A stretch of 64,000 nucleotides of DNA from Cellulomonas humilata (GTDB taxonomy: Bacteria; Actinomycetota; Actinomycetes; Actinomycetales; Cellulomonadaceae): the NCBI RefSeq assembly GCF_013359775.1, contig NZ_JABMCI010000054.1:1-64000 (forward strand). The letters run 5' to 3'. The translations under genes were made by a program, and so were the position numbers. Numbering within the stretch: the stretch's first letter is position 1; the number at the start of each line of letters is the position of its first letter. The notes beneath the pieces are model-generated. The model was not told the DNA's origin and did not search any database. It saw only the letters and a list, made by a program, of their open reading frames with translations. Shown piece after piece: positions 9,237-19,686 of this stretch.

Positions 9237-10151
9237 TCCAGTGCACGCCGTCCTCGCGCCCTGCTCGCCGTCCTGCCGGTCCTGCTGGCCGGGTGCGCGA
9301 GCCAGCCGGCGGTCGCCGAGGGCACCGTCGATGTGATGGCGTCGTTCTACCCGCTCCAGCTCGTCGCCGAGCAGGTGGGCGGCGACCGGGTGACCGTCAG
9401 GTCGCTGACGCCACCGGGTGCCGAGCCGCACGACGTCGAGCTCTCCCCCGCGCAGGTGTCGCGGATCGGCGGCGCCGACCTCGTGGTCGTCCTGTCGGGA
9501 TTCCAGGCCGCCGTCGACGACGCGCTCGCCCAGACCTCCCCCGCCCACGTGGTGGACGCGGCCTCCGACACCACGCTGGTGCCCGCGGAGCACGAGGGAG
9601 AGTCGGAGGACGAGCACGAGGACCACGAGCACGGTGCGCTCGACCCGCACTTCTGGCTCGACCCGAGTCGGATGCCGTCGGTGGTCGACGACGTCGCGGC
9701 CACCCTCACCGAGATCGACCCCGAGGGCGCGGACCTGTACGCAGCCAACGCGGCCGCGCTCACCCAGCGGTTCGAGGACCTCGACGCCGCCTACGCCGCC
9801 GGGCTCCAGCAGTGCGACGTGCGGACCTTCGTCACCTCGCACGAGGCGTTCGGCTACCTCGCCGACCGGTACGACCTGCGGCAGGTGGGGATCTCGGGCA
9901 TCGACCCGGAGGCCGAGCCGTCCCCCGCCCGGCTGGCCGCGGTCGAGGAGATCGTGCGCGAGCAGGACGTGAGCACGATCTTCTTCGAGAGCCTGGTCAG
10001 CCCCAAGGTGGCCGAGACGCTCGCCGACGACCTCGGCATCGCGAGCGCGGTGCTCGACCCCATCGAGGGTCTGACGGACCCCGACGCCGACTACTTCTCG
10101 GTCGCCACGGCGAACCTCGCCGCCCTGCGCATGGCATTGTCCTGCTCGTGA
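9234..10151 (+). CDS. znuA: zinc ABC transporter substrate-binding lipoprotein
   Basis: 305-aa cluster A-I (ZnuA/TroA-like) binding protein. Lipobox LLAGC after a short hydrophobic signal peptide gives an N-terminal lipid anchor. Metal-binding features include a His near PGAEPHDVELS, a His/Asp/Glu-rich loop around EHEDHEHG, PHFWLDP, TSHEAFGYLADRY and the late EXXXSP region with D at GIDPEAEP. The acidic His-rich loop is characteristic of zinc rather than manganese binders. ATG 9234 is preferred over 9225 because the GAGAAT -10 element ends 7 bases upstream of it. First gene of a three-gene operon overlapping the ATPase gene by 4 bases. Confidence 0.93.
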   Translation: MSSARRPRALLAVLPVLLAGCASQPAVAEGTVDVMASFYPLQLVAEQVGGDRVTVRSLTPPGAEPHDVELSPAQVSRIGGADLVVVLSGFQAAVDDALAQTSPAHVVDAASDTTLVPAEHEGESEDEHEDHEHGALDPHFWLDPSRMPSVVDDVAATLTEIDPEGADLYAANAAALTQRFEDLDAAYAAGLQQCDVRTFVTSHEAFGYLADRYDLRQVGISGIDPEAEPSPARLAAVEEIVREQDVSTIFFESLVSPKVAETLADDLGIASAVLDPIEGLTDPDADYFSVATANLAALRMALSCS

Positions 10152-10924
10152 GCACACCCGTGATCGAGGCGACCGGCCTCGGCGTGACGCTCGGTGGCCA
10201 GCCGATCCTCGACGGCATCGACCTGTCCGTCCCGGCGGGCGAGGTCCTCGCGCTGCTCGGCGCCAACGGCTCCGGCAAGTCCACCCTCGTGCGCACCCTG
10301 CTCGGGGTGGTCCCCCGCACCTCCGGGGAGGTCCGGCTGTTCGGCGCACCCCTGGGTCCGTCGGCGCCGTGGCACCGCATCGGGTACGTGCCGCAGCGCC
10401 TGCCCGCCGCCGCGGGTGTCCCGGCGACCGCCTACGAGGTGGTGTCCTCCGGCCTGCTGCACGGTCGCACGCTGCGACCACCGCGCGGGCACAGGCGTCG
10501 CGCGCTCGCCGCGCTGGACGACGTCGGCCTGGGCGACCGGGCGTTCCAGCGCGTGCAGGAGATGTCCGGCGGGCAGCAGCAGCGCGTCCTGATCGCCCGC
10601 GCGCTCGTCCGGGACCCCGACCTGCTCGTCCTCGACGAGCCCACGTCGGGCATCGACATCCCCACCCAGGCGACGTTCGTGGACACCGTGAGCCGCCTGC
10701 ACGACGCCGGCACCACCGTGGTGGTGATCCTGCACGAGCTCGGCCCGTTCGCCCCCCTGATCGACCGCGCGGTCGTGCTGCGGCACGGGCGCGTCGCGCA
10801 CGACGGTGCCCCGCCGCGCGCCCGCGACGAGCACGCCGGCGAGTGGCACGACCACACGCACGCGCACCCCGATCCCGAGCCGCCGCGCACCGGCCCCTCC
10901 CTGTCCGTCGAGGTGAACCCGTGA
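10148..10924 (+). CDS. znuC: zinc ABC transporter ATP-binding protein
   Basis: 258-aa ABC ATPase powering zinc uptake with the neighbouring permease. Walker A is GANGSGKST, the Q-loop lies near GYVPQRLP, the signature is MSGGQQQR and Walker B is LLVLDEPTSGID, followed by the H-loop VVVILHELG. The C-terminal tail is His-rich (HAGEWHDHTHAHPD), a feature of zinc-related ATPases that may sense or buffer metal. GTG 10148 overlaps the znuA stop (GTGA), and the stop overlaps the permease start, indicating tight coupling. A zinc role rests on the substrate-binding protein and the Zur-like promoter. Confidence 0.93.
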   Translation: MSTPVIEATGLGVTLGGQPILDGIDLSVPAGEVLALLGANGSGKSTLVRTLLGVVPRTSGEVRLFGAPLGPSAPWHRIGYVPQRLPAAAGVPATAYEVVSSGLLHGRTLRPPRGHRRRALAALDDVGLGDRAFQRVQEMSGGQQQRVLIARALVRDPDLLVLDEPTSGIDIPTQATFVDTVSRLHDAGTTVVVILHELGPFAPLIDRAVVLRHGRVAHDGAPPRARDEHAGEWHDHTHAHPDPEPPRTGPSLSVEVNP

Positions 10925-11874
10925 CCGCGTGGGACCAGGTGGTCGAGCTGCTCAGCTCGCCCCTCATGCAGCGGGCGCTCCTCGCGGCGATCCTCGTCGG
11001 CGCGGCCGCGCCCGTGGTCGGCACCTTCCTCGTGCAGCGCCGGATGGCCCTCATGGGCGACGGCATCGGGCACGTCGCGCTCACCGGTGTCGCGCTCGGC
11101 TGGCTCGTCGGCAGCTGGGCCGGCCTGGTGCCGCAGGACACGCTCGCCCTGCCCGGCGCGGTCGTCGCCGCCGTCGTCGGCTCGATCGTCATCGAGCTGG
11201 TGCGCGAGCGCGGTCGGACCAGCGGGGACCTGGCCCTCGCGCTCATGTTCTACGGCGGCATCGCCGGCGGCGTCCTGCTCATCAAGCTGGCCGGCGGCAC
11301 CAACGCGAACCTCATCAGCTACCTGTTCGGCTCCATCTCGACCGTGTCCTCGGCCGACCTGTGGTGGACGGTCGGCCTGGCGGTGCTCGTGCTCACCCTC
11401 GGCGTGGGCCTGCGCACCGCGCTGTTCGCGGTGAGCCACGACGAGGAGTTCGCCCGGGCCAGCGGCCTGCCCGTGCGGCTGCTCTCGATGCTCGTCGCCA
11501 CCATCGCCGCCCTCACCGTGACCATCGCCATGCGCGTGGTGGGCCTCCTGCTGGTGAGCGCACTGATGATCGTGCCGGTGGCCATCGCCCAGCTGTTCGC
11601 GCGGTCGTTCGGCCGCACGATGATGCTGGCCAGCGTGGTCGGCGTCGTGGTCAGCATCGCGGGCCTGGTGCTCACCTACTGGCAGGACATCCCGCCGGGC
11701 GCCACGATCGTCGTGCTCGCGATCCTGGTCTACGCCGTCACGGCAACACTGCAGCCGCTCCTGCGCCGGCCTGCGCCGCCGCGCGACCCCCACCCGGACA
11801 TGGTCGACGACGTCCTGCTGGTGGACGACGTGACCGACGACGGCCCGCTCAGCCGCCCAGCGCCGACCGCCTAG
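10921..11874 (+). CDS. znuB: zinc ABC transporter permease
   Basis: 317-aa polytopic membrane protein of the ABC-3 family, with about eight hydrophobic helices. It begins with LLSSPLMQRALLAAILVGA and has the typical RRMALMGDGIGHVALTGVALG segment that contacts the ATPase. A charged tail after the last helix (DPHPDMVDDVLLVDDVTDD) is cytoplasmic. GTG 10921 overlaps the end of the ATPase gene. It completes the znuA-znuC-znuB order. Confidence 0.93.
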   Translation: MTAWDQVVELLSSPLMQRALLAAILVGAAAPVVGTFLVQRRMALMGDGIGHVALTGVALGWLVGSWAGLVPQDTLALPGAVVAAVVGSIVIELVRERGRTSGDLALALMFYGGIAGGVLLIKLAGGTNANLISYLFGSISTVSSADLWWTVGLAVLVLTLGVGLRTALFAVSHDEEFARASGLPVRLLSMLVATIAALTVTIAMRVVGLLLVSALMIVPVAIAQLFARSFGRTMMLASVVGVVVSIAGLVLTYWQDIPPGATIVVLAILVYAVTATLQPLLRRPAPPRDPHPDMVDDVLLVDDVTDDGPLSRPAPTA

Positions 11875-11877
11875 GAT
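11872..11877 (+). promoter_or_regulatory. -10 element TAGGAT, leaderless start
   Basis: TAGGAT, CGAGGC, then GTG 11884: a 6-base spacer as in leaderless actinobacterial mRNAs. It overlaps the end of znuB. Confidence 0.5.
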
Positions 11878-11883
11878 CGAGGC

Positions 11884-12420
11884 GTGGATCCCCGCGACGC
11901 CTACCACCTCGGCAGTGTGCCGCTCGGGGTCGCCGTCGCCGGACTGTTCGTCATCGTGATGGCCCGGTCGCACGCGACCTACTGGGCCGGGCGCGGGGTC
12001 GTGCGCGGAGCGCAGGCGGTCGACGAGCACGAGGGGGCGCCCAGCTGGTGGCACTCCTCCGTCCGGCGCCTGGAGTCGTGGTCCGGCACCCCGAGCGCAC
12101 AGCGCGGGCTCGACCTGGTGCGGCGCTGGGGCCCCGTCGCGGTCACGCTGGCGTACCTGACGGTCGGGCTCCAGACCGCGGTGATCGCGTCCGCCGGCCT
12201 GGTCAAGATGCCGTACCTGCGGTTCGCGATCGCGTCGGTCCCCGGGGCGATCGCGTGGGCGGTGATCTGGGCGACCATCGGCTTCGGCGCGCTGTGGGCC
12301 GCGCTCGCCCTGTTCGCCCGGTCGCCGTGGGCACTCGCCGCGGCCGTCGTGCTGGTGGTCCTGGCCGTCGGCTGGTCGGTCCGTCGCCGCGCGCGCGTGC
12401 GCGTTCAGGCCGAGGTCTGA
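11884..12420 (+). CDS. DedA-like small membrane protein
   Basis: 178 aa, three to four hydrophobic segments: residues 14-30, about 82-100, 113-135 and 140-162. The central part ([20 protein letters not shown] to [13 protein letters not shown]) resembles the second half of DedA-family proteins, which are implicated in membrane homeostasis and lipid transport. The usual N-terminal DedA half with its acidic residues is missing, so it is shorter than the ~200-220 aa family norm. Own leaderless promoter predicted. It converges on uppS, overlapping its 3' end by 16 bases. Confidence 0.75.
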   Translation: MDPRDAYHLGSVPLGVAVAGLFVIVMARSHATYWAGRGVVRGAQAVDEHEGAPSWWHSSVRRLESWSGTPSAQRGLDLVRRWGPVAVTLAYLTVGLQTAVIASAGLVKMPYLRFAIASVPGAIAWAVIWATIGFGALWAALALFARSPWALAAAVVLVVLAVGWSVRRRARVRVQAEV

Positions 12421-13187
12421 CCCGGCCGGTCCACCGCCCCGCCGTACCGCCGGTCCCGCCGCGCGTACGTCTCGACGGCGCGCCACAGGTGTCGCCGGTC
12501 CACGTCGGGCCACGGCTCGTCGAGGAACACCAGCTCGGCGTACGCCGCCTGCCAGATCATGAAGTTCGACGTCCGCTGCTCGCCCGAGGACCGCAGGAAC
12601 AGGTCGACGTCCGGCAGGTCGGGCTCGTCCAGGTACCGCGCGAACAGCTTCTCGTTCACCTTGTCCGGCTTCACGCGACCGGCGGCGACCTCCCGGGCGA
12701 TCGCCTGCGCGGCGTCGGCGATCTCCGCGCGCCCGCCGTAGTTCACGCACATGGTCAGCGTCACCGTGGAGTTGCCCTTGGTGAGCTCCTCGGCCGTCTC
12801 CAGCTCGTTGATCACCGACCGCCACAGCTTGGGGCGGCGGCCGGCCCAGCGGACGCGCACTCCCCACGAGTTCATCAGGTCCCGCCGGCGCCGGAGCACG
12901 TCCCGGTTGAAGCCCATGAGGAAGCGCACCTCGTCGGGCGACCGCGACCAGTTCTCGGTGGAGAACGCGTACGCGGACACGTACTCGACGCCCACCTCGA
13001 TGGCCCCGGCGACGACGTCGAGCAGCGACGCCTCCCCCGCGGCGTGACCGGCCGTGCGCGGCAGCCCGCGCGCGTTGGCCCACCGGCCGTTGCCGTCCAT
13101 GACGACCGCGACGTGCCGGGGGACGAACTCCTTCGGGATCGCGGGAGCGCGTTCGCCGCTGGGGTGCGGCGGGGGTGGGACCGGCAT
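12405..13187 (-). CDS. uppS: isoprenyl transferase (undecaprenyl/decaprenyl diphosphate synthase family)
   Basis: 260-aa cis-prenyltransferase making the long-chain polyprenyl diphosphate carrier lipid for cell-wall synthesis. Signatures are [19 protein letters not shown] with the catalytic Asp, the [10 protein letters not shown] segment, NYGGRAEI, and [11 protein letters not shown] with [10 protein letters not shown] near the C-terminus. The N-terminal proline-rich 20 residues are extra. ATG 13187 directly abuts the recO stop codon, so the gene is read through from recO. Whether the product is C50 or C55 is not decidable here. Confidence 0.95.
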   Translation of the reverse strand: MPVPPPPHPSGERAPAIPKEFVPRHVAVVMDGNGRWANARGLPRTAGHAAGEASLLDVVAGAIEVGVEYVSAYAFSTENWSRSPDEVRFLMGFNRDVLRRRRDLMNSWGVRVRWAGRRPKLWRSVINELETAEELTKGNSTVTLTMCVNYGGRAEIADAAQAIAREVAAGRVKPDKVNEKLFARYLDEPDLPDVDLFLRSSGEQRTSNFMIWQAAYAELVFLDEPWPDVDRRHLWRAVETYARRDRRYGGAVDRPGQTSA

Positions 13188-13919
13188 TCAGACCCTCTCG
13201 ACCATCGGCAGCGAGCGCAGCTGGCGCTCGAGGTGGAACTGGCAGAACGCGGCGACCAGGCCGTTGCCCTCGCCACGGTGCCGCTCGGCGCTCGCGTCGG
13301 CGACGCCCCAGTCTCCCGCGAGCAGCGACGCCAGGAGCTCGAACGTCTCGGGCGCCGGCGCGGCCGCACCGGGTGGCCGGCACGCCCGGCAGACGGCGCC
13401 GCCGGACGCCACCGCGAACGCCGAGTGCGGACCCGGCTCCCCGCAGCGGGCGCAGTCGGTGAAGCTGGGCGCCCAGCCGGCCACCGCGAGCGCCCGCAGC
13501 AGGTAGGAGTCGAGCACCAGACCGGGTGCGTGGTCCCGGGCTGCCAGCGCCTTCACGGCACCGACCAGCAGCCAGTACTGCTGGAGGGACGGCTCTCGCT
13601 CCGCCTCCACCAGCTTGTCCGCGGTCTCGAGCATCACGGTGCCGGCGGTGTAGAGCGTGTAGTCCTCGCAGATCCGGCGCCCGAACGCCCCGAGCGTCTC
13701 GGCCTGCGTGACGATGTCGAGGTTGCGACCCGTGCTCAGCTGGAGGTCGACGTACATGAACGGCTCGAGGCGGGAGCCGAACCGCGACGACGTGCGGCGC
13801 ACGCCCTTGCCGACCGCACGGACCTTCCCGTGCGACCGGGTCAGGAGGGTGACGATGCGGTCGGCCTCCCCCAGCTTGTGGGTGCGCAGGACGATCGCCT
13901 CGTCGCGGTAGAGGCTCAC
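13188..13919 (-). CDS. recO: DNA repair protein RecO
   Basis: 243-aa recombination mediator that loads RecA with RecR. It starts with the family motif [21 protein letters not shown] in the OB-fold, followed by helical regions and a zinc finger made by CARCGE and [10 protein letters not shown] 13919 is chosen because the conserved N-terminus begins there and a GACAAT -10 element lies 6 bases upstream; longer upstream extensions run into the divergent GH114 gene. Immediately followed by uppS, a standard actinobacterial pair. Confidence 0.95.
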   Translation of the reverse strand: MSLYRDEAIVLRTHKLGEADRIVTLLTRSHGKVRAVGKGVRRTSSRFGSRLEPFMYVDLQLSTGRNLDIVTQAETLGAFGRRICEDYTLYTAGTVMLETADKLVEAEREPSLQQYWLLVGAVKALAARDHAPGLVLDSYLLRALAVAGWAPSFTDCARCGEPGPHSAFAVASGGAVCRACRPPGAAAPAPETFELLASLLAGDWGVADASAERHRGEGNGLVAAFCQFHLERQLRSLPMVERV

Positions 13920-13925
13920 CGCGTC

Positions 13926-13931
13926 ATTGTC
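13926..13931 (-). promoter_or_regulatory. -10 element GACAAT for recO-uppS
   Basis: On the minus strand GACAAT, GACGCG, then GTG 13919: leaderless spacing of 6. Confidence 0.45.
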
Positions 13932-13987
13932 TCCCGGGCCGCCCACACCGGGGCCCGGGACACGCGCCGCGGGTGCGACCATCGGGC

Positions 13988-14725
13988 GTGCGACTGCGAC
14001 CGACGGCCCTGGTGATGACCGCCCTCGCTCTGGCCGCGTGCTCGCCCGCCTCCGTCGCGCCGCTGCCGGTCGGTGTCGCCGACTACCAGCTCGGACAGGC
14101 GTACCCACCGGCGCAGGACGTCACCGTCGTCGTGCGTGACTCGACGGCGACCCCGGCGCCGGGCGTGTACTCGGTCTGCTACGTCAACGCGTTCCAGACC
14201 CAGCCGGACGAGGCCGTCGACCCCGACCTCCTGCTGGAGCCTGACCCCGCCTGGCCCGACGAGTTCCTGCTCGACACCGCCCAGCGGGACGCGCTCACCG
14301 GGCGGGTCGCGGCGGTGCTGGGACGGTGCGACGAGGCCGGCTTCGACGCCGTGGAGCTGGACAACCTCGACTCGTGGACCCGCTCGGACGGGCGGCTCGA
14401 CCGGGCCGACACCCTGGCGATCGCCGCGGAGGTCACCGACGCGGCGCACGGGCTCGGCCTCGCGGTCGGCCAGAAGAACACCCCGGAGCTCACGGCCGAC
14501 GAGGTCGCCGCGATCGGGTTCGACTTCGCGGTGGCCGAGGAGTGCCACGAGTTCGACGAGTGCGCCGCCTACACCGCGCTGTACGGCGACCAGGTGCTCG
14601 ACGTCGAGTACACGGGCACGCTCGCGGACATCTGCGCCGACCCGGACCGGCTGGTCATGACGGTCCTGCGTGACCGGGAGCTGACGGCACCGGGGTCACC
14701 GGAGCACGTACGCGAACACTGCTGA
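13988..14725 (+). CDS. GH114-type endo-alpha-1,4-polygalactosaminidase-like lipoprotein
   Basis: 245-aa predicted extracellular lipoprotein: signal peptide then LAACS lipobox. The mature part is a TIM-barrel of the GH114/TM1410-like family: YQLGQAYPP, a CYVNAFQ strand, [13 protein letters not shown] with the acidic catalytic-type residues, GLAVGQKN and [14 protein letters not shown]. The family hydrolyses galactosaminoglycan-type polysaccharides, but the substrate here is unverified. GTG 13988 gives the shorter signal peptide; GTG 13973 is an in-frame alternative. Divergent from recO by about 70 bases and followed by a strong terminator. Confidence 0.82.
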   Translation: MRLRPTALVMTALALAACSPASVAPLPVGVADYQLGQAYPPAQDVTVVVRDSTATPAPGVYSVCYVNAFQTQPDEAVDPDLLLEPDPAWPDEFLLDTAQRDALTGRVAAVLGRCDEAGFDAVELDNLDSWTRSDGRLDRADTLAIAAEVTDAAHGLGLAVGQKNTPELTADEVAAIGFDFAVAEECHEFDECAAYTALYGDQVLDVEYTGTLADICADPDRLVMTVLRDRELTAPGSPEHVREHC

Positions 14726-14773
14726 CCCGGGGAGGGGCGCTGGTCGGGGTTGCCGAACGCGCCCCTCCCCGGG
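14726..14773. terminator. bidirectional terminator
   Basis: 15-bp perfect stem (14726-14740 with 14759-14773), 18-base loop, between the convergent GH114 and leuA genes. Confidence 0.85.
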
Positions 14774-14824
14774 CACACCGTCCAGCGGGATCGACCGCGC
14801 GGACGGTGGCTCTGGGTGGTGCGC

Positions 14825-16693
<1,869 letters not shown>

Positions 16694-16695
16694 TC

Positions 16696-16701
16696 ACCGT
16701 A
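16696..16701 (-). promoter_or_regulatory. -10 element TACGGT for leuL-leuA
   Basis: Minus-strand TACGGT, GAGTTC, then GTG 16689, the leader peptide start. Confidence 0.55.
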
Positions 16702-16756
16702 CCCCCCCGGGCCGGACGTTCCGCAACTCCGACCGTCGCCGTCTCACCGCAGCGGC

Positions 16757-18220
16757 TCACCGCAGCGCCACCAGGACCTCGTCGCCGAGCGCGTACAGGT
16801 GCACGCCGATCCGCAGCACCCGCGACGTGCCGCCCGGCAGCGGTGCGCGCCACGCGGTCTCCCCGTCGTCGAGCGAGATCGCGGTCAGCCCCGGGGCCTC
16901 GGCGACCACGTCGTGCTCCACCACGACGTGCCTGCCGTCCGTGAACGTGCGCCCGAGCGAGGTACCGAAGTCCCGGCGCCACACCTGGTCGCCGGTCTCC
17001 GCCTCCAGTCCCACCAGGACCCCTGCCCCGCGCAGCACCACGCGGCCGGCCACGTCGACGGCCACCACCGGCGCCGGCATCAGGGCACGCCAGACGGCCT
17101 CCGTGCTCCCCGGCCGGTAGGCCCGCACGCGACCGCCGAGAGGCCCCCCGGACAGCCCGCTCGCCGCGAAGACGAGGCCGGAGCTGCCGTCGCTCACGCC
17201 CGGTTCGACGAGCACGCCGCGGACCGTCTGCCACGGCTCGCCCCGCCCGGTCGAGAGCTCGGAGACGGCGTCGACGCCGGCGTTCGGCAGCCGGTACCGG
17301 GTGCGCACGAGCGTGCCGTCCTCGAGCAGCCGCACCTCCTCGCCGCGCGCGGGCCGGGGCAGCCGCTCCCCCGTCGCGGTGTCGAGCAGCAGGGTCACGT
17401 CGTTGCCGGCCGCCATCACCAGCTCTCCGGCGGCGACCAGCGCGATGCGCCCGTTGCCCGCGGACTGGAACGTGGACCACCGCTGCGTCTCCCAGCGGGC
17501 AGCGCCGGTGGACGGGTCGACCCGGCGCACCGTGAGCATGCCCCGCGCGTACGTCGCGACGACGAGGTCCGACCCGGCCTGCGCGGTCGCCACGGCCCAG
17601 CCGGGGATCTCGCTGCGCGCCAGCACCGCGCCCGACACGGGGTCGACGAGGAGCAGCGTGGACGTCTCGTCCTGCGGGTCGGGGCCGCGGTCCGAGGGCG
17701 GCACCGGGCCCACCACGCAGGCGAGCCGCGCGTCCAGCTCCCGGCAGAGCACCCGCTCCGGGGCGGGCCGGTCGTCGAGCGGCACCGACCACCGTTGCGC
17801 GCCGGACACCACGTCGAGACCGACCAGCCCGCGGCCGGCCGCCCCGGTGCCGGCGACCGCGACGACGACGTCCCCGGCCAGGACGGGCGCGACCGACCCG
17901 TCCACGGCGGCGGACCAGCGCACCTGCGGCGCCGCGTCGAGCACGCGCACCGCTTCGGCGAACGGCGCCGGTCCCAGCACCCCGGCACGCTCGCGCTCGT
18001 TGACCCAGCGCGGCGTGCCGACGACGACCGTCACCAGGACGGCGGTCACGACGACCGCGACGACCGGGGCAAGGACGGGTCGCGCCGAGGCCCACGCGGC
18101 CAGCCGTGCCCAGGCGGCGCGCAGCCGCTGCGGGCCCGACGGGACGCGCTCGCTGTCCTGCGCGTCGTCGTCATCCAGACCCACGCGCTGCATCGGAGGC
18201 CGCAGGCCGCCCGTGACCAT
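16757..18220 (-). CDS. membrane-anchored PQQ-like beta-propeller protein (second copy)
   Basis: 487 aa. A cytoplasmic N-terminus (~60 residues) leads into one transmembrane helix (PVLAPVVAVVVTAVLVTVVVG) and a large extracytoplasmic propeller built of PQQ-like repeats such as GLDVVSGAQRWSVPL, DPSTGAARWETQRW and LEAETGDQVWRRDFG. Such propellers usually scaffold proteins; no catalytic residues or PQQ-enzyme motifs are seen. ATG 18220 starts 5 bases after the stop of the paralogous upstream gene; ATG 18193 is an alternative. It is the last gene of the kinase/Fn3/MoxR cluster. Function unknown. Confidence 0.83.
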   Translation of the reverse strand: MVTGGLRPPMQRVGLDDDDAQDSERVPSGPQRLRAAWARLAAWASARPVLAPVVAVVVTAVLVTVVVGTPRWVNERERAGVLGPAPFAEAVRVLDAAPQVRWSAAVDGSVAPVLAGDVVVAVAGTGAAGRGLVGLDVVSGAQRWSVPLDDRPAPERVLCRELDARLACVVGPVPPSDRGPDPQDETSTLLLVDPVSGAVLARSEIPGWAVATAQAGSDLVVATYARGMLTVRRVDPSTGAARWETQRWSTFQSAGNGRIALVAAGELVMAAGNDVTLLLDTATGERLPRPARGEEVRLLEDGTLVRTRYRLPNAGVDAVSELSTGRGEPWQTVRGVLVEPGVSDGSSGLVFAASGLSGGPLGGRVRAYRPGSTEAVWRALMPAPVVAVDVAGRVVLRGAGVLVGLEAETGDQVWRRDFGTSLGRTFTDGRHVVVEHDVVAEAPGLTAISLDDGETAWRAPLPGGTSRVLRIGVHLYALGDEVLVALR

Positions 18221-18225
18221 GGCGC

Positions 18226-19674
18226 TCAGCCGTAGACGGTGAGGGTGTTCTCGGTGCGGACGACCAGGTGACCGCCGACGGAGTCGACCCATCGGACGCC
18301 CTCGGGCAGCGGGACCGACCAGTACCGGGCACCGTCGTCGAGCCCCCGACCCCACAGCTCGGGCCCACCGTCGGCGGAGGTGCCCGGTCCGAGGACGAGC
18401 GAACCGTCGGACAAAGGGCTCCACGGCAGGACGGCGCTGGTGTCGACCTCCCAGAGCATCGAGCCGTCGGTGGCGTCGAGGACTCCGTACGTGCTCCCGC
18501 CGGAGACCACCAGGTGGTGCGAGACGAGCACCCGCGGGTCGAGCATCGACCGGACGCGCCACCGTTCCGCGCCCGTGGCCAGGTCCAGCGCGGCCACCTC
18601 GGGGCCCTCGTCGACGAGCAGGCTGCCGGCCAGCGACCCGTCGTCCGCCGACAGCTCCGCGGGCAGTCCCGACACGGCGTACAGGGCAGTGCCGCCGACG
18701 CCGTGGACGTGCCCGCCACCCACCGGGGCCCAGGTGGCGAACCGCTCCCCCAGCGGCGCGACCTGCAGGCCGCTGAACCGCGCGGCGGTCATGATCGTGC
18801 TGCCGTCGTCGACGTCCAGGACGATCGTGGCACCGCCCTCCAGCACGACGACCGGAGGCAGCACTCGCATCGCCGCCGCGGTGACGGTGGCCGCGGACTC
18901 CATCACCACCGGCGTGACCATCGACCACACCACGTCGCCCGACCGCCCGTCGCGCCGCTGCACCGTCAGGCGCCCCTCGGAGTCCAGGGTGCCGACCACC
19001 AGGTCGTCCTCCACCCGGTCGAACCCCACGATCACGCCGCGGACCTCCCACCCGCCGAGGCGGGAACCGTCCTCGGCGGACAGCGGCACCACGGCGACGC
19101 GTGGCGGCTCCTGGATCGAGGAGTCGTCGGAGTACAGGACGCGGGGCAGCTGGACGAGGCACACGACGAGAGACCCGACGTCCTCGCGCAGGGCGGGACA
19201 GACGGCGGCCGTCGACTCGAAGCCGGCTCGTGACGCCTGCGCCACCACGGTCGACCAGCGCTCGGCGCCCGTGGTCGGGTCGTGCGCCGTCACCGTCCAC
19301 CCCTCGTCGTCCGCGCCGAGCACCACCAGCGCGCCGTCGGCCGCGAGGAGGGTGCCGGGCAGGGGTGAGGCCAGCGTCTCCCACAGCGGGACAGGCGCCG
19401 AGTCGAGGGGACGCACCATGCCGGGGACCGCAGCCATGCGCGCGACGAACGCCCGGTCCCGGGCGGACGCGACCAGGCTGGACACCACGATCGCGAGAAC
19501 GACGAGCACCGCGACGGGCCACCAGTGGCGCAGCACCCCCGCGGGAGGCCGCGAGGTCTCCGCGGCCTGGACCGGGTGCATCTCGTTGTCGGCAGCGCGC
19601 GACGGACTCGTCGGGGTCGGGGCGTCCTCGACCTCGACGAGCTGCATCCGTGCAGCAGGGCGCCGGTCCGCCAT
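18226..19674 (-). CDS. membrane-anchored PQQ-like beta-propeller protein (first copy)
   Basis: 482 aa with a ~75-residue Pro/Ser/acidic cytoplasmic tail, a transmembrane helix (WWPVAVLVVLAIVVSSLVAS) and an extracytoplasmic propeller containing repeats such as DPTTGAERWSTVV, RSGDVVWSMV, DLATGAERWRV and DATDGSMLWEV. Its layout mirrors the next gene, so the two look like diverged duplicates. ATG 19674 is preceded by TAGAGT with a 6-base spacer, indicating an internal leaderless promoter that could uncouple the propeller pair from the upstream cluster. No enzymatic motif seen. Confidence 0.85.
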   Translation of the reverse strand: MADRRPAARMQLVEVEDAPTPTSPSRAADNEMHPVQAAETSRPPAGVLRHWWPVAVLVVLAIVVSSLVASARDRAFVARMAAVPGMVRPLDSAPVPLWETLASPLPGTLLAADGALVVLGADDEGWTVTAHDPTTGAERWSTVVAQASRAGFESTAAVCPALREDVGSLVVCLVQLPRVLYSDDSSIQEPPRVAVVPLSAEDGSRLGGWEVRGVIVGFDRVEDDLVVGTLDSEGRLTVQRRDGRSGDVVWSMVTPVVMESAATVTAAAMRVLPPVVVLEGGATIVLDVDDGSTIMTAARFSGLQVAPLGERFATWAPVGGGHVHGVGGTALYAVSGLPAELSADDGSLAGSLLVDEGPEVAALDLATGAERWRVRSMLDPRVLVSHHLVVSGGSTYGVLDATDGSMLWEVDTSAVLPWSPLSDGSLVLGPGTSADGGPELWGRGLDDGARYWSVPLPEGVRWVDSVGGHLVVRTENTLTVYG

Positions 19675-19680
19675 GCCCCG

Positions 19681-19686
19681 ACTCTA
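19681..19686 (-). promoter_or_regulatory. -10 element TAGAGT, leaderless start
   Basis: Minus-strand TAGAGT, CGGGGC, ATG 19674. Lies at the stop codon of the RDD-FHA gene. Confidence 0.5.

Noticed and set aside
10432..13383. 983-codon minus-strand frame
   Set aside because: Antisense to the zinc importer and overlapping uppS and recO; low-complexity composition typical of shadow frames.
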